The notes: generated by a model from the letters alone, not told the origin. Positions 1-10,125 are shown, counted from the stretch's first letter. The stretch: DNA of 64,000 bases from Channallabes apus (GCA_030522415.1 CM060112.1:11137501-11201500), one strand, 5' to 3'. Translations and numbers: made by a program.

Positions 1-414
1 AATATTGAGTCACTCCACACACACACTCTATTCCTGTTCCTGCTAAAGGCCATCTTGTAAAAGAGAAATGAGTCTTTTATTTTGATGTCGATATGGCAGC
101 AGAAGTGACATCTCGAATGAATCAAAATCTTATTGAAAAGCGGGTAGGCTTGTTTATCATACGGAAATCTAGAATATGAGCGCACATGCTCGCGTTTCTT
201 CTGACTGGATATATCACCTTTAAGGAAATAAATGAACGAGGTGCATCGTGAGTCACACTGATCAGAGGTGGAATTTATACAGTATGTAATATATGCAGAT
301 GGGATATTATTCAGTTTTTTCTTTCCAAGCCCATTTAAAACACCTCTTCTCTTACACATCTCTAAACCTCTAAGACTTCTAGTCATCACCGATTATGTCA
401 CCTTCATTACAGTA
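1..414. other. No gene seen; AT-rich flank
   Basis: I see no coding, RNA or repeat signature that I can name here. One TACAGTA heptamer is at 288-294 and another at 408-414. Confidence 0.4.
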
Positions 415-520
415 CTGTAAGTCCCCAACTTACAAACTTTCGAGTTAAAAATATCAAAAGGATTTACAAACATTCGCACTGCAGTGCACCAGATACCAAT
501 ATTCACAATCATATACAATA
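415..520. repeat. Fragment of a TIR repeat related to 30200-30406
   Basis: The start (CCCCAACTTACAAAC) resembles the ends of the 30200-30406 element. The segment near 480-510 is the reverse complement of the 'ATATTGGTATCTGGTGCAC' stretch near 21789. It appears to be a rearranged fragment of a short dispersed DNA repeat. The family is not identified. Confidence 0.4.
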
Positions 521-809
521 TTTTCAGGTTTCAGTCAATCGGTCCTGGAGCACGATGATAGAAAATTTCTGTCCTGTAAAGCTGTTCTGATGGTAAATAG
601 TTCTAATTGAGGAAAAATCCTCAGAGTTCACAGGAAGAAACAGCTCTGAGACAAAATGGTGTCTGTTCAAGCGCGTAGTAAACACCATGTAGCGTCGCCT
701 TCCCCGGTTCCCAATAAACGAGGTCAGATGACCCTTGCTGTGTCAATGCGATTCCCCTCGCGATTTGGAGGCGACGTCGCGCGAAAGTAAAATGCAGACG
801 CAAAACATT

Positions 810-939
810 TTACATTATATATTTGTTTCAAAGGTGTATAAGACTCACTTTGTCGGACTTACAGACGGGTTTGATTTACGAAAACGTTCTGTTTCTGGGA
901 GCATGTCTTATACACCTTTGAAACAAATATATAATGTAA
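810..939. repeat. Perfect 35-bp inverted repeat with 60-nt loop
   Basis: The arms at 810-844 and 905-939 are exact reverse complements over all 35 bases and stop sharply at both sides. A transcript of either strand would fold into a perfect hairpin. No mismatch has accumulated, which suggests a recent event or constraint. It could be the end of a fold-back repeat, an inverted duplication or a hairpin RNA precursor. The loop carries 'ACTTACAGACGGG', reminiscent of nearby TIR repeats. Confidence 0.85.
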
Positions 940-1560
940 CAAAAAACATCTCAAATGATAACTACCTTGATCTGGTGCACAAAATCCAAGGTAGCTGAGT
1001 GCACAAAGAAGAAAAGCTGTGCTGAAGTTGAAACCATCATCTGATTATTATAACAATAAAGTAAAAAAACTTTTTTTTTTCTCCAAAGGATACATAAAAC
1101 TAAATCAAGTTCTAGATATAAATGTGCAAAAAGAGCTTCCTGAATTTCTCAGGCACAACATTACTGGACCCTACAACCCCATGTCAGGACAATTATTTTA
1201 ATAATATACAGTACAGGAGAGATTTTACAGAACAGCAGCTAATCATATGGAAGGGAAGAGGGAAAGCAGCAGTCCTTGAAACGTGTTGCAGGATGTTCTG
1301 AACAAGCATGAACTGCACTACAAATCATCTCCGTTCCTACACTTCATGTGAAACTTTTCTGCTTAAAAAGGATGGACAGGGAAGGATGTATAAGTTCGAC
1401 CAATAAGATCTTTCAGAACAAAATACCATAATAATAATAATTCTGTTTAGGTCTTACTGTAGATGTCTCAAAGCTGTAACTGACAACAGCAGTTTCACAA
1501 CAAAATGTTAATATCGGTAATGTCTGGTGTCAGAATTTTACCCCCTCAAAGACATTTTGC
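940..1560. other. No gene seen; AT-rich
   Basis: I find no recognisable gene or repeat. TAC(A/T)GTA heptamers are at 1207 and 1455. Confidence 0.35.
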
Positions 1561-1806
1561 TGTCCATGGCGCAGTGGTAAAATGCTCACCGTATCATCCG
1601 GGGATCGCTAGTTCAGACAGGGGCCTAGAGAGAGCTGATTGGCCAAGTTTTTATCAGAGTGGTTAATCACGGCTCCACAGCCAATCATGGGCGTCTGTGA
1701 GGTTATGCAAGCGGAGGGAGGGGATAGCGCTGTCCTCCGAGTGTGTTAGGCCGTCCTCAATGGTGCATGAGCAAGCAGTACGAAAAGATGCAGTCGGTTG
1801 GCGTCA
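1561..1806 (+). repeat. tRNA-headed SINE-like repeat
   Basis: The left end has an A-box-like 'TGGCGCAGTGGTAAAATG' and, about 35 bases on, a decayed B-box-like 'GATCGCTAGTTCAGA', as in a tRNA-derived RNA polymerase III promoter. A body of about 180 bases follows and is unlike the other SINE-like family in this window. No clear target duplication was found. The boundaries are approximate. Confidence 0.5.
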
Positions 1807-2555
1807 CAAGGTACGGAGAAAAGACGTGATAGTCTTCGGCCCTCCCTGACTGGTAGTAGTAAGCTTAATGTGGGAGCTCCCTATTGACGTGTGGGAATTG
1901 GATATGAATTCAGACTTATAGGGCTGATGGTCCAATGGACTATATGAAGAATGCTTTAACACCTCAAAACAAAGTTCTTGCAGAGTGTCGATGAGCAGCG
2001 TGTGGACGTTTCTCATCAGCTGTGGATGTGGACAGGCGTCCGGCTCCTTCTCGGTGGCTAACACACGTGCGACCTTCCTTGAATTTCTCTATCCATTCAT
2101 ACACACTTCTTCAAAACAAAACACTTCCATACTGCGCACAAAGTCTTTGAAAAACAACGGCACCAGACCACAAAATGAATGCACACACTGATCTTCGTGC
2201 AAATCACAAGTGGGGCCTCCATCCACAGTTACAAATGACCTGATGCAACACGTTCACACCTGCACAGCAGTGACTGGGGAGACAGAAGCCTTAAATGGAA
2301 AGCGCTGATAAGACAAGTCTAAGTTTTAATATAACCAGAGTGAAGCTCTTTTTCGACTCACCGTCATGTATATACTGTTCATATTTACAGTGGGAGCCAC
2401 ACCAAATAGCCGCGACAGTGTGGCTGAAGTGTGAATGGCGTGTGAATGGCCTTTGCACGCCGTAATCCCCCCTCCCTTTTCTGGCCGAAAGGCGTGTCAA
2501 GATTTCACAGTAAACACGCCCATTCAAGCCCTATTTATTCATTTACCTGGTGCCA
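1807..2555. other. No gene seen upstream of the 2.6-kb promoter
   Basis: Short open frames here lack codon or family signal. The right part (2400-2550) becomes more GC-rich as it approaches the promoter-like block. Confidence 0.35.
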
Positions 2556-2569
2556 CCACTAGATGGCGC
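2556..2569 (+). promoter_or_regulatory. CTCF-like motif
   Basis: CCACTAGATGGCGC fits the vertebrate CTCF core consensus CCASYAGRKGGCRS at every position. It lies about 110 bases upstream of the putative first exon. A single motif match is weak evidence of occupancy. Confidence 0.4.
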
Positions 2570-2609
2570 TTCGTTCTCAAGAACACGTTAAAACAAGCCA
2601 GCTGCGCTG

Positions 2610-2708
2610 AGTTGCAATCACGTGATTTTAACAACCCGCCTCCACCCCCGCCGAACTGACGCTGCCAAACTACAGAGATGAAGATGGCGGCTTAACGGAC
2701 TATTCGTG
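2610..2708 (+). promoter_or_regulatory. TATA-less promoter and noncoding first exon
   Basis: The block holds an E-box (CACGTG at 2620-2625), C-rich boxes (2636-2653) and AAGATGGCGGC at 2681-2691. That last motif is the YY1-type element found just downstream of the start site in many TATA-less vertebrate promoters. A consensus donor GTAAGT follows at 2709-2714, so the first exon would end at 2708. The ATG inside the YY1 motif reads only MAA before a stop, so the exon is probably untranslated. The transcription start itself is inferred. Confidence 0.5.
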
Positions 2709-3280
2709 GTAAGTGATGTTTTATTTTATAAAATGTGTTTGGGGTAGTTTACAGTTTATTTCCCAGTTTAGTTTTTTTATTGGCCGTTTTAAATATCACT
2801 GGCAGCAGCAGCAGCGGTCAGATGTGACTTTAGAGAACTTAATGATCTGTTTACCAAGTCTGGAGTTAATATTACAGCTTACTGTCAGTGTCACACACTC
2901 ACAATGTCACTCCACTTTAACTCACAAACATGCTCAAGCTTCGACAATACTATTAATGTCCCTATTACAAGAGCTGCACTACCCGATGAAGAGTGTTTGT
3001 GTTCTCTGTAAATACTGAGAGAATCTCACCGCGTGTTGTCTGGATAAATTCAGCGCTTATTTATTCTCTGGTTAAGAGTTAATCTGCAGGTTATTTCTGT
3101 GACTGTAATATAATGTGATGCAGTTGATGAGGGACACAGACTGAGGGGAGCTGTACAGGAGCTAGTAACGCTCATAACCCGGTTTATATTTTATACACTT
3201 TCCGCGGTGGCGCGAGCGCTTAGTTAACGAGCTGAATAACAACACAGAAGTGTTTATCAGTTAGGAGGAGGAGGGGGGGG

Positions 3281-3281
<1 letters not shown>

Positions 3282-3311
<30 letters not shown>
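3282..3311. repeat. (GT)n microsatellite
   Basis: Fourteen or so GT dinucleotides run uninterrupted here. Confidence 0.9.
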
Positions 3312-3314
<3 letters not shown>

Positions 3315-3449
3315 GGCTTCAGTAAGTTATAGTTTGGCTTCAGGGATGAACTAATGCTCATATACGAGTGTTATATCGCTTAACTTATTTGTATGAGAAG
3401 CGCATTAAGTAAAGTCTGGGTTAATTTAATGCAATTTAATACAGTCAGT

Positions 3450-3606
3450 CACTGGTTAACACTAACACTGTTCACTGGTTAACACTAACACTGTTCACTG
3501 GTTAACACTAACACTGTTCACTGGTTAACACTAACACTGTTCACTGGTTAACACTAACACTGTTCACTGGTTAACACTAACACTGTTCACTGGTTAACAT
3601 TAGCAC
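3450..3606. repeat. 23-bp minisatellite, about 6.8 copies
   Basis: The unit begins CACTGGTTAAC and ends ACACTGTT. Six copies are essentially identical, and the last partial copy diverges (CATTAGCAC). The homogeneity suggests recent expansion and likely length polymorphism. Confidence 0.9.
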
Positions 3607-3761
3607 AGGCAGTTTATTTACATTACAGAATCCCCAAAACAGTATTTTACACACTCTGTGGTAAATAGGTTTATTAATATATTTTATTTTATTAGAACTA
3701 TATGTTCTGTGAAGTTTATTTGTCTTTGTCTTGACTAAATTCTCCTGTTGTCTTTAAGCAG

Positions 3762-4185
3762 AGCTCCGCTGTGGAGGATTTGGGGGGTCAGACGGCTGAC
3801 GGCTGGACTTTTGGAGCTACAGGACTGGAAGAGCCTGAACAAGCTGTTGAGGGAGCTGTAGGAGGGATGACGTCACAGTCCGACAGCTTTAGAATGATGT
3901 TTGATCAGGTCTACTGTATATTCTGAACATAGAACTGCAAAATGTCTGATACAGTACTTTGGGGGAAACAAAGACTTCAACTGTTCCATGTTTAATAGTT
4001 TTGATATTTGAAAAATTAATACTTTAATGTAAAAGGACTATAGATAGAGACTTATAAGCAGCTGGTGTATCCGGGTAGTTTAATGAACTTTAAGCAAAAA
4101 GACAACATGTATTCATCTGTTTTATATAAATTACTGTTTTAACTTTGACTAGTTTTGGAAGAATAAATTGAATTGTTAAAGTCAT
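3762..4185 (+). other. Putative terminal exon with poly(A) signal
   Basis: The exon starts after a good acceptor. AATAAA is at 4162-4167, with a likely cleavage site near 4183 and a GU-rich stretch (TGTTTTGCGTGTTTT) just downstream. One frame, continuous with the 3' part of the first exon, is open for about 50 codons from the splice junction to a stop near 3927. It has an in-frame TGA upstream of the YY1 motif and no Met until 3868, from which only 19 codons remain. The frame resembles no protein I know. A spliced noncoding transcript, or an untranslated part of a longer gene, fits equally well. Confidence 0.45.
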
Positions 4186-5021
4186 GTTTTGCGTGTTTTA
4201 ATTTTGGGGGATTGTTTGGGTATTTAAAAATTGTTTAGTTGAACCAACAACTTCAATGGGCAAAAAATGGGACACAACTTTGTTTTAAATAGTCAAAGAG
4301 TTGGGCTGAAAATAATAATAATTATTGATCATAGAAACAAATGAAACCAGTTAAACACTTGATTATATGTATTTGTGTTTGTGATTGTGACCCATAATAA
4401 TTTTTTCTCAGTATAAATAAATGTTTTGGGTTTTAAGAACTCCAAAAGAGCAACGACAAACTTGGTATTCTCCATTGAGGTTTCTCACCTTCCACTCCTG
4501 AGTAGGACATGGTGTTAATTGCTCTGTGTGTGTGTGTTTTTAGCGGGGGGATGGGTGTGTGTGTGTTTTCGGCTGTTCAGCAGTTCTAAACACAAGCACA
4601 GTTTTTGTCCTTAACTAAAATACTTCAATACGTTAATAATGAATTTATTTTGCTGAATAAGGTAATAAGCGATGTTTAAACCAAACCAGTAAGTTAAGTA
4701 AGTGTTCCATACATTAAAGTACTGTGTATAACCAAGTGCCCTAGCAAACACAGTTACAGTACAGTTTACAGTACAAACAGAGTGTGTGCGCTGGGGGGAT
4801 TGGAAGGTGAGTGAGAATACTCATTTACAAGACAAAAGACGGTCAGAGGCAGCGCCGTTCTAGACCAGACAACACGGGGTGGGGGAGGGGCGCATCATGT
4901 TCAAGCACTGTTTTTACCTGGCCTTACTGTATAGTAACAGTATTGTATTTGCTGAATTGTGTTGAGGCACGCAAACCCCCTGACCACAATAAGGTGGCAA
5001 TCCCTCAGGGGGAAACTAAAA
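4186..5021. other. No gene seen
   Basis: The stretch is AT-rich with a short GT run near 4523-4540. A close pair of TACAGTA heptamers lies at 4755 and 4767. Confidence 0.35.

Positions 5022-5057
<36 letters not shown>
5022..5057. repeat. (AT)n microsatellite
   Basis: Alternating AT runs after a short A-run. Open frames crossing it are artefacts of the repeat. Confidence 0.9.
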
Positions 5058-5058
<1 letters not shown>

Positions 5059-5594
5059 AAATATCCTTAATCCAGATTTTATCAATCAATGACATAACAT
5101 TTATCTAAGCTGGATGGTAAAATTCTCAAAAACGTTTAACCTAAAGTAAGACTTAACACACTATAACTAAAATATTTACAAAACTGAAAGGTTGTCTTAT
5201 GAATAATAAAAAATACAAACTAAATTAAAACAGATGGGCTATTGAACAGATCATAATATGTTTTATGTTTTCTGATTATAAATGATAGATGGGTTGATTT
5301 TAGAAAGGCTAAATGAAATAGCTAGTTTTTGGTCATGTCAGTCCAGTAACTATACTATGTAAAAGTAATTATAATATGAATTAATTAAGGGCAGGACCTA
5401 ACCTAATGTTAATAATTTACACCATGATAACATTAGTATTCGTGTTTTTGTATATATTTTTAAATGTTCAAATGAACGTTTCAGAGTATATAATTTGTCG
5501 TGTCATCTGTGATTGAGACCCATGAGTTAAATTGAAATATTTTTTATAGGTAGTAAGCCAGGTTTTAGTAACCTTGGATAAATCAGCATGAAAG
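5058..5594. other. No gene seen
   Basis: AT-rich sequence without recognisable repeat or coding signal. Confidence 0.35.
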
Positions 5595-6068
5595 CCCTCT
5601 CTCGCACTCACACACACACACACACACACACACTGTGCACACACAGACACACACAAATAATACATGAAATCGCATAAAACCAAATGAAACTAGGGTAAAA
5701 AATATGAGCAGTAAAATACAGTAGTATCCTGTAGGTGATTCCTGTCCTGTGATAACAGGCACTAACACTCTAGAACTGTTTACTTCTGTTAGTTTTGTTT
5801 TCAAGTGTGAATGTTTATGGGGATTAAATCTGTCTCTGCTGCTGCATCTATACACCGTTGTGATAAGTGATTGATGCCCCATCAGATCTTTAATGTGGGA
5901 CATTATGCTGGTTAAATTACTAAAGACACACTGATCCGTATGGACAGATATTTGTTCCAGATATTATGCGCCATTAATCAATTTGTTATGCCAATTTGAC
6001 TTTCAGCGAAAACATCAAAAATATAACGAAAACAAACCAAAGCAGAAGTTACATTTTAAGCTTTACTT
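5595..6068. repeat. Direct duplication, copy 1 (about 470 bp)
   Basis: This copy matches 6239-6661 in order and orientation, from the CTCTCTCG/(CA)n start to the TTACATTTT(A/G)AGCTTTACTTT end. Shared landmarks include 'GATAAGTGATT(G/A)ATGCCCC', 'GATATTTGTTCCAG' and 'AATATAACGAAAACAAACC'. The copies differ by scattered substitutions and small indels, so the duplication is not recent. The (CA)n here is at 5607-5634. Confidence 0.85.
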
Positions 6069-6213
6069 TCAAATTCAAATTTTATTTGTCACATACACAG
6101 TGCGATATGCAGTAAAATGCTTTGGGTGCTTTAGGCGAGGCTCGAACTCGGCACTGCTTCACCTGGACTGCTTTATAAGTATCACGCGCTAACCGATTGA
6201 GCCACGGGAGCCA
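6069..6213 (-). repeat. tRNA-Ile(UAU)-headed SINE-like unit
   Basis: On the minus strand the order is: tRNA-like head (6211 down to 6130), a short body (AAAGCACCCAAAGCATTTTA), then 'TGTGTATGTGACAAATAAAA' and a TTTGAA-type tail. A head, a body and a short repeated tail are SINE architecture. The tail block recurs near 62270 and, less well, at 14593. The unit sits exactly between the two copies of the 5.6-6.7 kb duplication. No target duplication was identified. Confidence 0.55.
6130..6211 (-). pseudogene. tRNA-Ile(UAU)-like sequence with intron, decayed
   Basis: The minus strand begins GCTCCCGTGGCTCAATCGGT with an A-box-like D arm. The anticodon region reads ACTTATAA (anticodon TAT), followed by an intron-like insert as in vertebrate tRNA-Ile(UAU), and a B-box-like GAGTTCGAGCC. 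The 3' acceptor strand is lost (CCTAAAGC instead of a complement of GCTCCCG). The region before the T loop looks about 8 bases short relative to functional genes, one D-stem pair is mismatched and one T-stem pair is mismatched. It is therefore not a functional tRNA gene. It is either a pseudogene or the head of a SINE. Confidence 0.65.
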
Positions 6214-6238
6214 CACGGAAGTTGGTCTTGTCAGAGTA

Positions 6239-6661
6239 TCCTCTCTCTCGTGCGCACACACAACACATGAAATTGCGTAAAAACCAACGAAATATAAGCA
6301 GTAAAAAAAAAAAAATCAGTAAAAATACATTAGTATAACAGGCGCTAACCCTCTGGAACTTTTTTACTATTGTCTCCAAGTGTTTATGGGGATTTAATCT
6401 GTCTCTGCTGCTTCATCCATTCACAGTTGTGATAAGTGATTAATGCCCCATCAGATCTTTTGACGGGGGAGCATTATGCATAATTAAATGACTAAAGAAA
6501 TACTGATCCATATGGGCAGATATTTGTTCCAGGTTGCATGCGGCATTAATTGCCTCTTATGCCACTTGTAGACTATCAGTGAAAAAAATCAGCGAAAACA
6601 TCATCAAAAATATAACGAAAACAAACCCAAGCAGACGTTACATTTTGAGCTTTACTTTGCA
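6239..6661. repeat. Direct duplication, copy 2 (about 425 bp)
   Basis: Second copy of the 5595-6068 segment. It has lost part of the CA run and gained a 13-A tract (6305-6317). It ends at the TTACATTTTGAGCTTTACTTT landmark. Confidence 0.85.
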
Positions 6662-6707
6662 GCAAAATATTATCTATCAGTATATTAAATGGAACTAGGT
6701 AAAATAC

Positions 6708-7084
6708 ATTCATTCATTCATTTTCTATACCGCTTAATCCTGTGTTCAGGGTCGCGGGGGACCTGGAGCCTATCCCAGGAGACTTCGGGCACTAGGCGGG
6801 GTACACCCTGGACAGGGTGCCAATCCATCGCAGGGCACACACACATACACACACTCACACACCCAATCACACACTACGGGCAATTTAGGAACGCCAATTA
6901 GCCTAACCTGCATATCTTTGGACTGTGGGAGGAAACCGGAGTACCCGGAGGAAACCCACCAAGCACGGGGAGAACATGCAAACTCCATGCACACAGAGAC
7001 GGGAATCGAGCCTGGCCGGGGAATCGAACCCAGACCCTGGAGGTGCAAAGCGACAGTGCTAACCACTACACCACCGTGCCGCCC
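6708..7084 (-). mobile_element. Full-length SINE-like repeat with 11-bp target duplication
   Basis: On the minus strand the order is: a tRNA-like head (GGTGTAGTGGTTAGCACTG, then a B-box-like GGGTTCGATTCC), a central block with GTTTGCATGTTCTCCCCGTG, a (GT)n stretch, and a tail GGATTAAGCGGTATAGAAAA(TGAA)n. Identical 11-bp copies AGGTAAAATAC flank it at 6697-6707 and 7085-7095. This is the canonical copy of the most abundant dispersed repeat in the window. Tail homology to L2-type LINEs is likely but was not tested. Confidence 0.85.
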
Positions 7085-7095
7085 AGGTAAAATAC

Positions 7096-8387
7096 ACAGT
7101 AATATAAAATACTGTACGTAGCCTGCGTTTTTATTCCGTACCTACAATGATCGGTATAGACAAATTACAGCCGCTACCTTGTCTTTAAGGATCATTTCAG
7201 GATGTCTTAAAAATATTTCACTAACTAATTTTATTAATTCATTATTAAATAATAAATAGCATAATCATCATGGGTTGTGTATTGAGTGATTTAACAAATC
7301 TGTTTTATTAATCGGTTTGTTGTTGTTGTTTTTTCATCTATTTATGAAACTATGTTGACAATACAAGAACTGTCTGTATATTAAAGATACGGTATTGGGT
7401 TTCCTGGACACTGCAGTTAACTGTGCCAGTCAATGCTCCATCTGGCGGAATTATACGGCATTGCAACCATCTTTTTAGAAAGCGCATGGGGGCGTTTATG
7501 GGGCGGGGCATCGTTAACTGCGTCATCGCGGGGGATCACATTCCATGCACGAAGCCTTCATGGAACTGCCACGGAGCAGTCATGCTCCAGGCGGCTGTTT
7601 GACGTGGCTCCCACTGTATATGCACAGAGACATTACGTGTGTTAATCTCTAGTGGTTTTATACGTTTTTCCGGTCACTGTATACTGTATGTGGGCAGTGA
7701 TGAGCTTATTGATTTACTAGATACAGTACAAGCATATGATTGACTGAAGTATGTATCTGGATATCTGGATTCAATTCTGGATTCTGGATTCAATTAATTT
7801 CATCAGTAGAAGTAAGCACATGCACTCGAGCCCGTAATCTGCTGCAATCCTCTACACTGTGATATTTTAATAAGGGCTGTCGTCTGCTTGAAATCCTCAG
7901 CGGGTGACGACACAGAGCAAAGCCTTGTGTAATGATGAAAGCATGAAAGAAGCCACTTTCCCCTCCAGCAGACTAATTTAGTACAAAGATAGACGGTGAT
8001 TTTCAGCCTTATCAGGCTACACCAAGAAATGTATAAGAAATTATACTGCTGAGGATTTTGTGTGGTTAGTAGTAAAGTCTGAAGAAGATCTCGCCTAAAT
8101 GTCTCTATTCACTTTCTTGCCACTGCCAGAGTTTAATGCAAAAAATTATTATTCAAAGAAGCATTTTTCATTTGTAGTTTTGCTGCAAAAGTTTAATTTG
8201 AGTTTAATTCAGATTTCCTTGGGATGCACTTCATCATCACTTGGTTAGTAGTTATGTTGTTTTTTCTGTATAGGACTTAAATAGTTTCTGTTAAGTTATA
8301 ATCTTATTCTGCTTTGTCTCAGTTAGTCAACTAATTAGGTTTCTTATGTTAGTTTTTGTTAATTAATGTTGTAAATGTATGTTTTAT
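7096..8387. other. No gene seen; one GC-rich block
   Basis: A GC-rich stretch at 7480-7620 contains GGGGCGGGGC (Sp1-type box) and a TGCGTCATCGCG block, so it could be a regulatory element. No splice or coding structure is attached. The remainder is AT-rich. Confidence 0.3.
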
Positions 8388-8487
8388 GTAGCACCTTGGT
8401 CCTGGAGGGACGGTGTTTCGTTTTATCGTGTACTGAACTGTACAGTATATGCCTGAAATGACAATAAAAGCCTACTTGACTTGACTT
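8388..8487 (+). mobile_element. Non-LTR retrotransposon 3' end
   Basis: The sequence 'GCACCTTGGTCCTGGAGG' through 'GAAATGACAATAAAAGCC' ends in a short repeated ACTTG-type tail (CTTGACTTGACTTC). This layout is typical of 3' ends of fish LINEs. The body of the element is absent. Family assignment is from memory of similar fish repeats. Confidence 0.5.
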
Positions 8488-8779
8488 CATTTAATTTTAT
8501 TGGTTATTAGTCCTTAATTATCAGAGTACAGTAGTTTTAAGTGGCGATGGGGTCGGGATATTACAGTATATATATGTTAGATCTCATAACATTTATCATA
8601 GTTAGTGTTATTTAGTTATATTACCTACTGTAGCATCTTATTTCTACTGTAACTCAAACTTTTAAGAGTTTGTGAATTGGCAAATTTGTGAATGAATACG
8701 TAAGACTTTTAAAGAAGACCTTAAGCATGAGATTTTAAAAAACATTTGAGTAAAACATTTGAATGATGCCGATGTTTTA

Positions 8780-9110
8780 AGGAAGGTCCTACGTCTGTGA
8801 ATGAAGAACGTGGTTCTGAGCCCACTGCAGTCGTTGCCGTGAACATTCAGCAAGTGGAAAGTCTGATCCTTGAAAATCAACTTGCGGAAGTGTTCATTTA
8901 TGAACACCACTTGCACATTACAGAAACTCGTCTGAGAATTACTGCCACATCACCCACATAGTCCTGATCTCACTTCAAGTCATTTCTACATGTTAGGGCC
9001 ATTAAAAGAGTTTCTGGAAGGCCATCACAAAAGCCCCAAAAATGTCCTGAGATACTTTAGAGATGATTCAGGTACTAAGGCAACCGTTAAGTCTGTTGAA
9101 ATCGAAGATT
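8780..9110 (+). pseudogene. mariner-like transposase remnant
   Basis: Codons from 8827 read AVVAVNIQQVESLILEN, like the N-terminal helix-turn-helix of mariner-type transposases. After a frame change, 8961 onward reads PDLTSSHFYMLGPLKEFL, matching the C-terminal SPDLAPSDFHxFGPLKE motif around the last catalytic Asp. That residue appears lost. The central domain is missing. The C-terminal piece and the preceding CACCACTTGCACATTACAG also occur at 63685-63845. Confidence 0.65.
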
Positions 9111-9774
9111 CAGCATGTGTACTGTACTCCTAAACAGTGCAATCCTCATAGCTCAGTGCCTGGTCACCCTCATCATCACCAACACCAAATCCAGATTTCC
9201 TGGAAAAAATGTGATTTTGTGTCCAATTTTAGGCATTTTTAAAATCAACCGTTACAGATTACCATAACAGTTACAAAACCTCTAATGTACATAATAAATA
9301 CAGTATATTAATGTTCATTCTGTTACTGTAGATACAAAAGCATATTTGAATCATTGGTGCAATGTGTGTAAAAGAAGCTTGTAGCACAAATTTAAATTTT
9401 TTTCATACTATTAATAAAGGAAGGTCTGGTTCCTGTGTACAATCTAATGAGGGGAAATAAGCACAATTATGGCAGAAACCAACCTACTGTAGGTGAGAAA
9501 TTTAAAAAGTGCCTTTAAAAGTGATCCAATAGACAAAAATTACATTGGGGGATTGTTGGTAAATGACCTTGGTAACCTTGACTCAACATTTGCCAAATTT
9601 GATATATTTAAACCTTTTAACGGTCATAATGATCATTTCATTATATTTTAGGTGAAAATATTATTATATTTAAGGTGAAAAGAAATGCACGAAACCTCTG
9701 CAGGAAAAACCTTTTCTTAAAAAAGGCTGCAAACGTTAATGATGAAAGTAAACGTACAAAAAAAAAAAAGTAAT
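9111..9774. other. No gene seen
   Basis: AT-rich sequence with several TAC(A/T)GTA heptamers (9120, 9299, 9324, 9485). Nothing else recognised. Confidence 0.35.
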
Positions 9775-10123
9775 TATGGCATGGGCAAAAATTAGGACAG
9801 CCTTCTAGCTGTGGAGTCTCAGAAACTAATTACCTTGTTAGGCTTTAATTGACTCATTATGACTTGTTACTTAAGTCGAGGATTGTCATTAGGTATTACT
9901 CTCAAATTCTCTCAAGTCTTCTAAGCAGCTGCCTGAAGATCTAAAAATGCATCCAATGAAAGGCTAGAAAATCTGAGGTTAGAAAAAGATATGGAAGTGC
10001 TTCCAGCTTACGGTTTAAACTGTATGAAATGTCATTGGCATTTATAGTTGGCAGTTACAGAGAACTGCAGAAGTCAAGGTAAAGTTTGGAAGAATAGCAT
10101 CAACCCAACACTTACTGTAGATA
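9775..10123 (+). pseudogene. Likely decayed 5' part of another Tc1-like element
   Basis: The stretch resembles the leader and N-terminal coding region of fish Tc1-like elements (GGCATGGGCAAAAATTAGGA; AAGCAGCTGCCTGAAGA; TGGCAGTTACAGAGAACTG). All frames carry stops. The intact Tc1 at 10126 is inserted at its right side. No continuation could be recognised beyond 11748. Assignment is from general resemblance only. Confidence 0.4.
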
Positions 10124-10125
10124 TA

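Larger units (their letters stand above)
2709..3761 (+). other. Putative intron of the 2.6-4.2 kb transcript
   Basis: The stretch is bounded by a GTAAGT donor and a pyrimidine-rich TCTTTAAGCAG acceptor at 3751-3761. It contains a (GT)n run (3284-3311) and a 23-bp minisatellite. Removal of the intron is inferred from splice-site quality only. Confidence 0.4.

Noticed and set aside
5583..5903. Cys/Val-rich minus-strand open frame
   Set aside because: It runs through the (CA)n microsatellite and is not conserved as a frame in the duplicated copy at 6239-6661.
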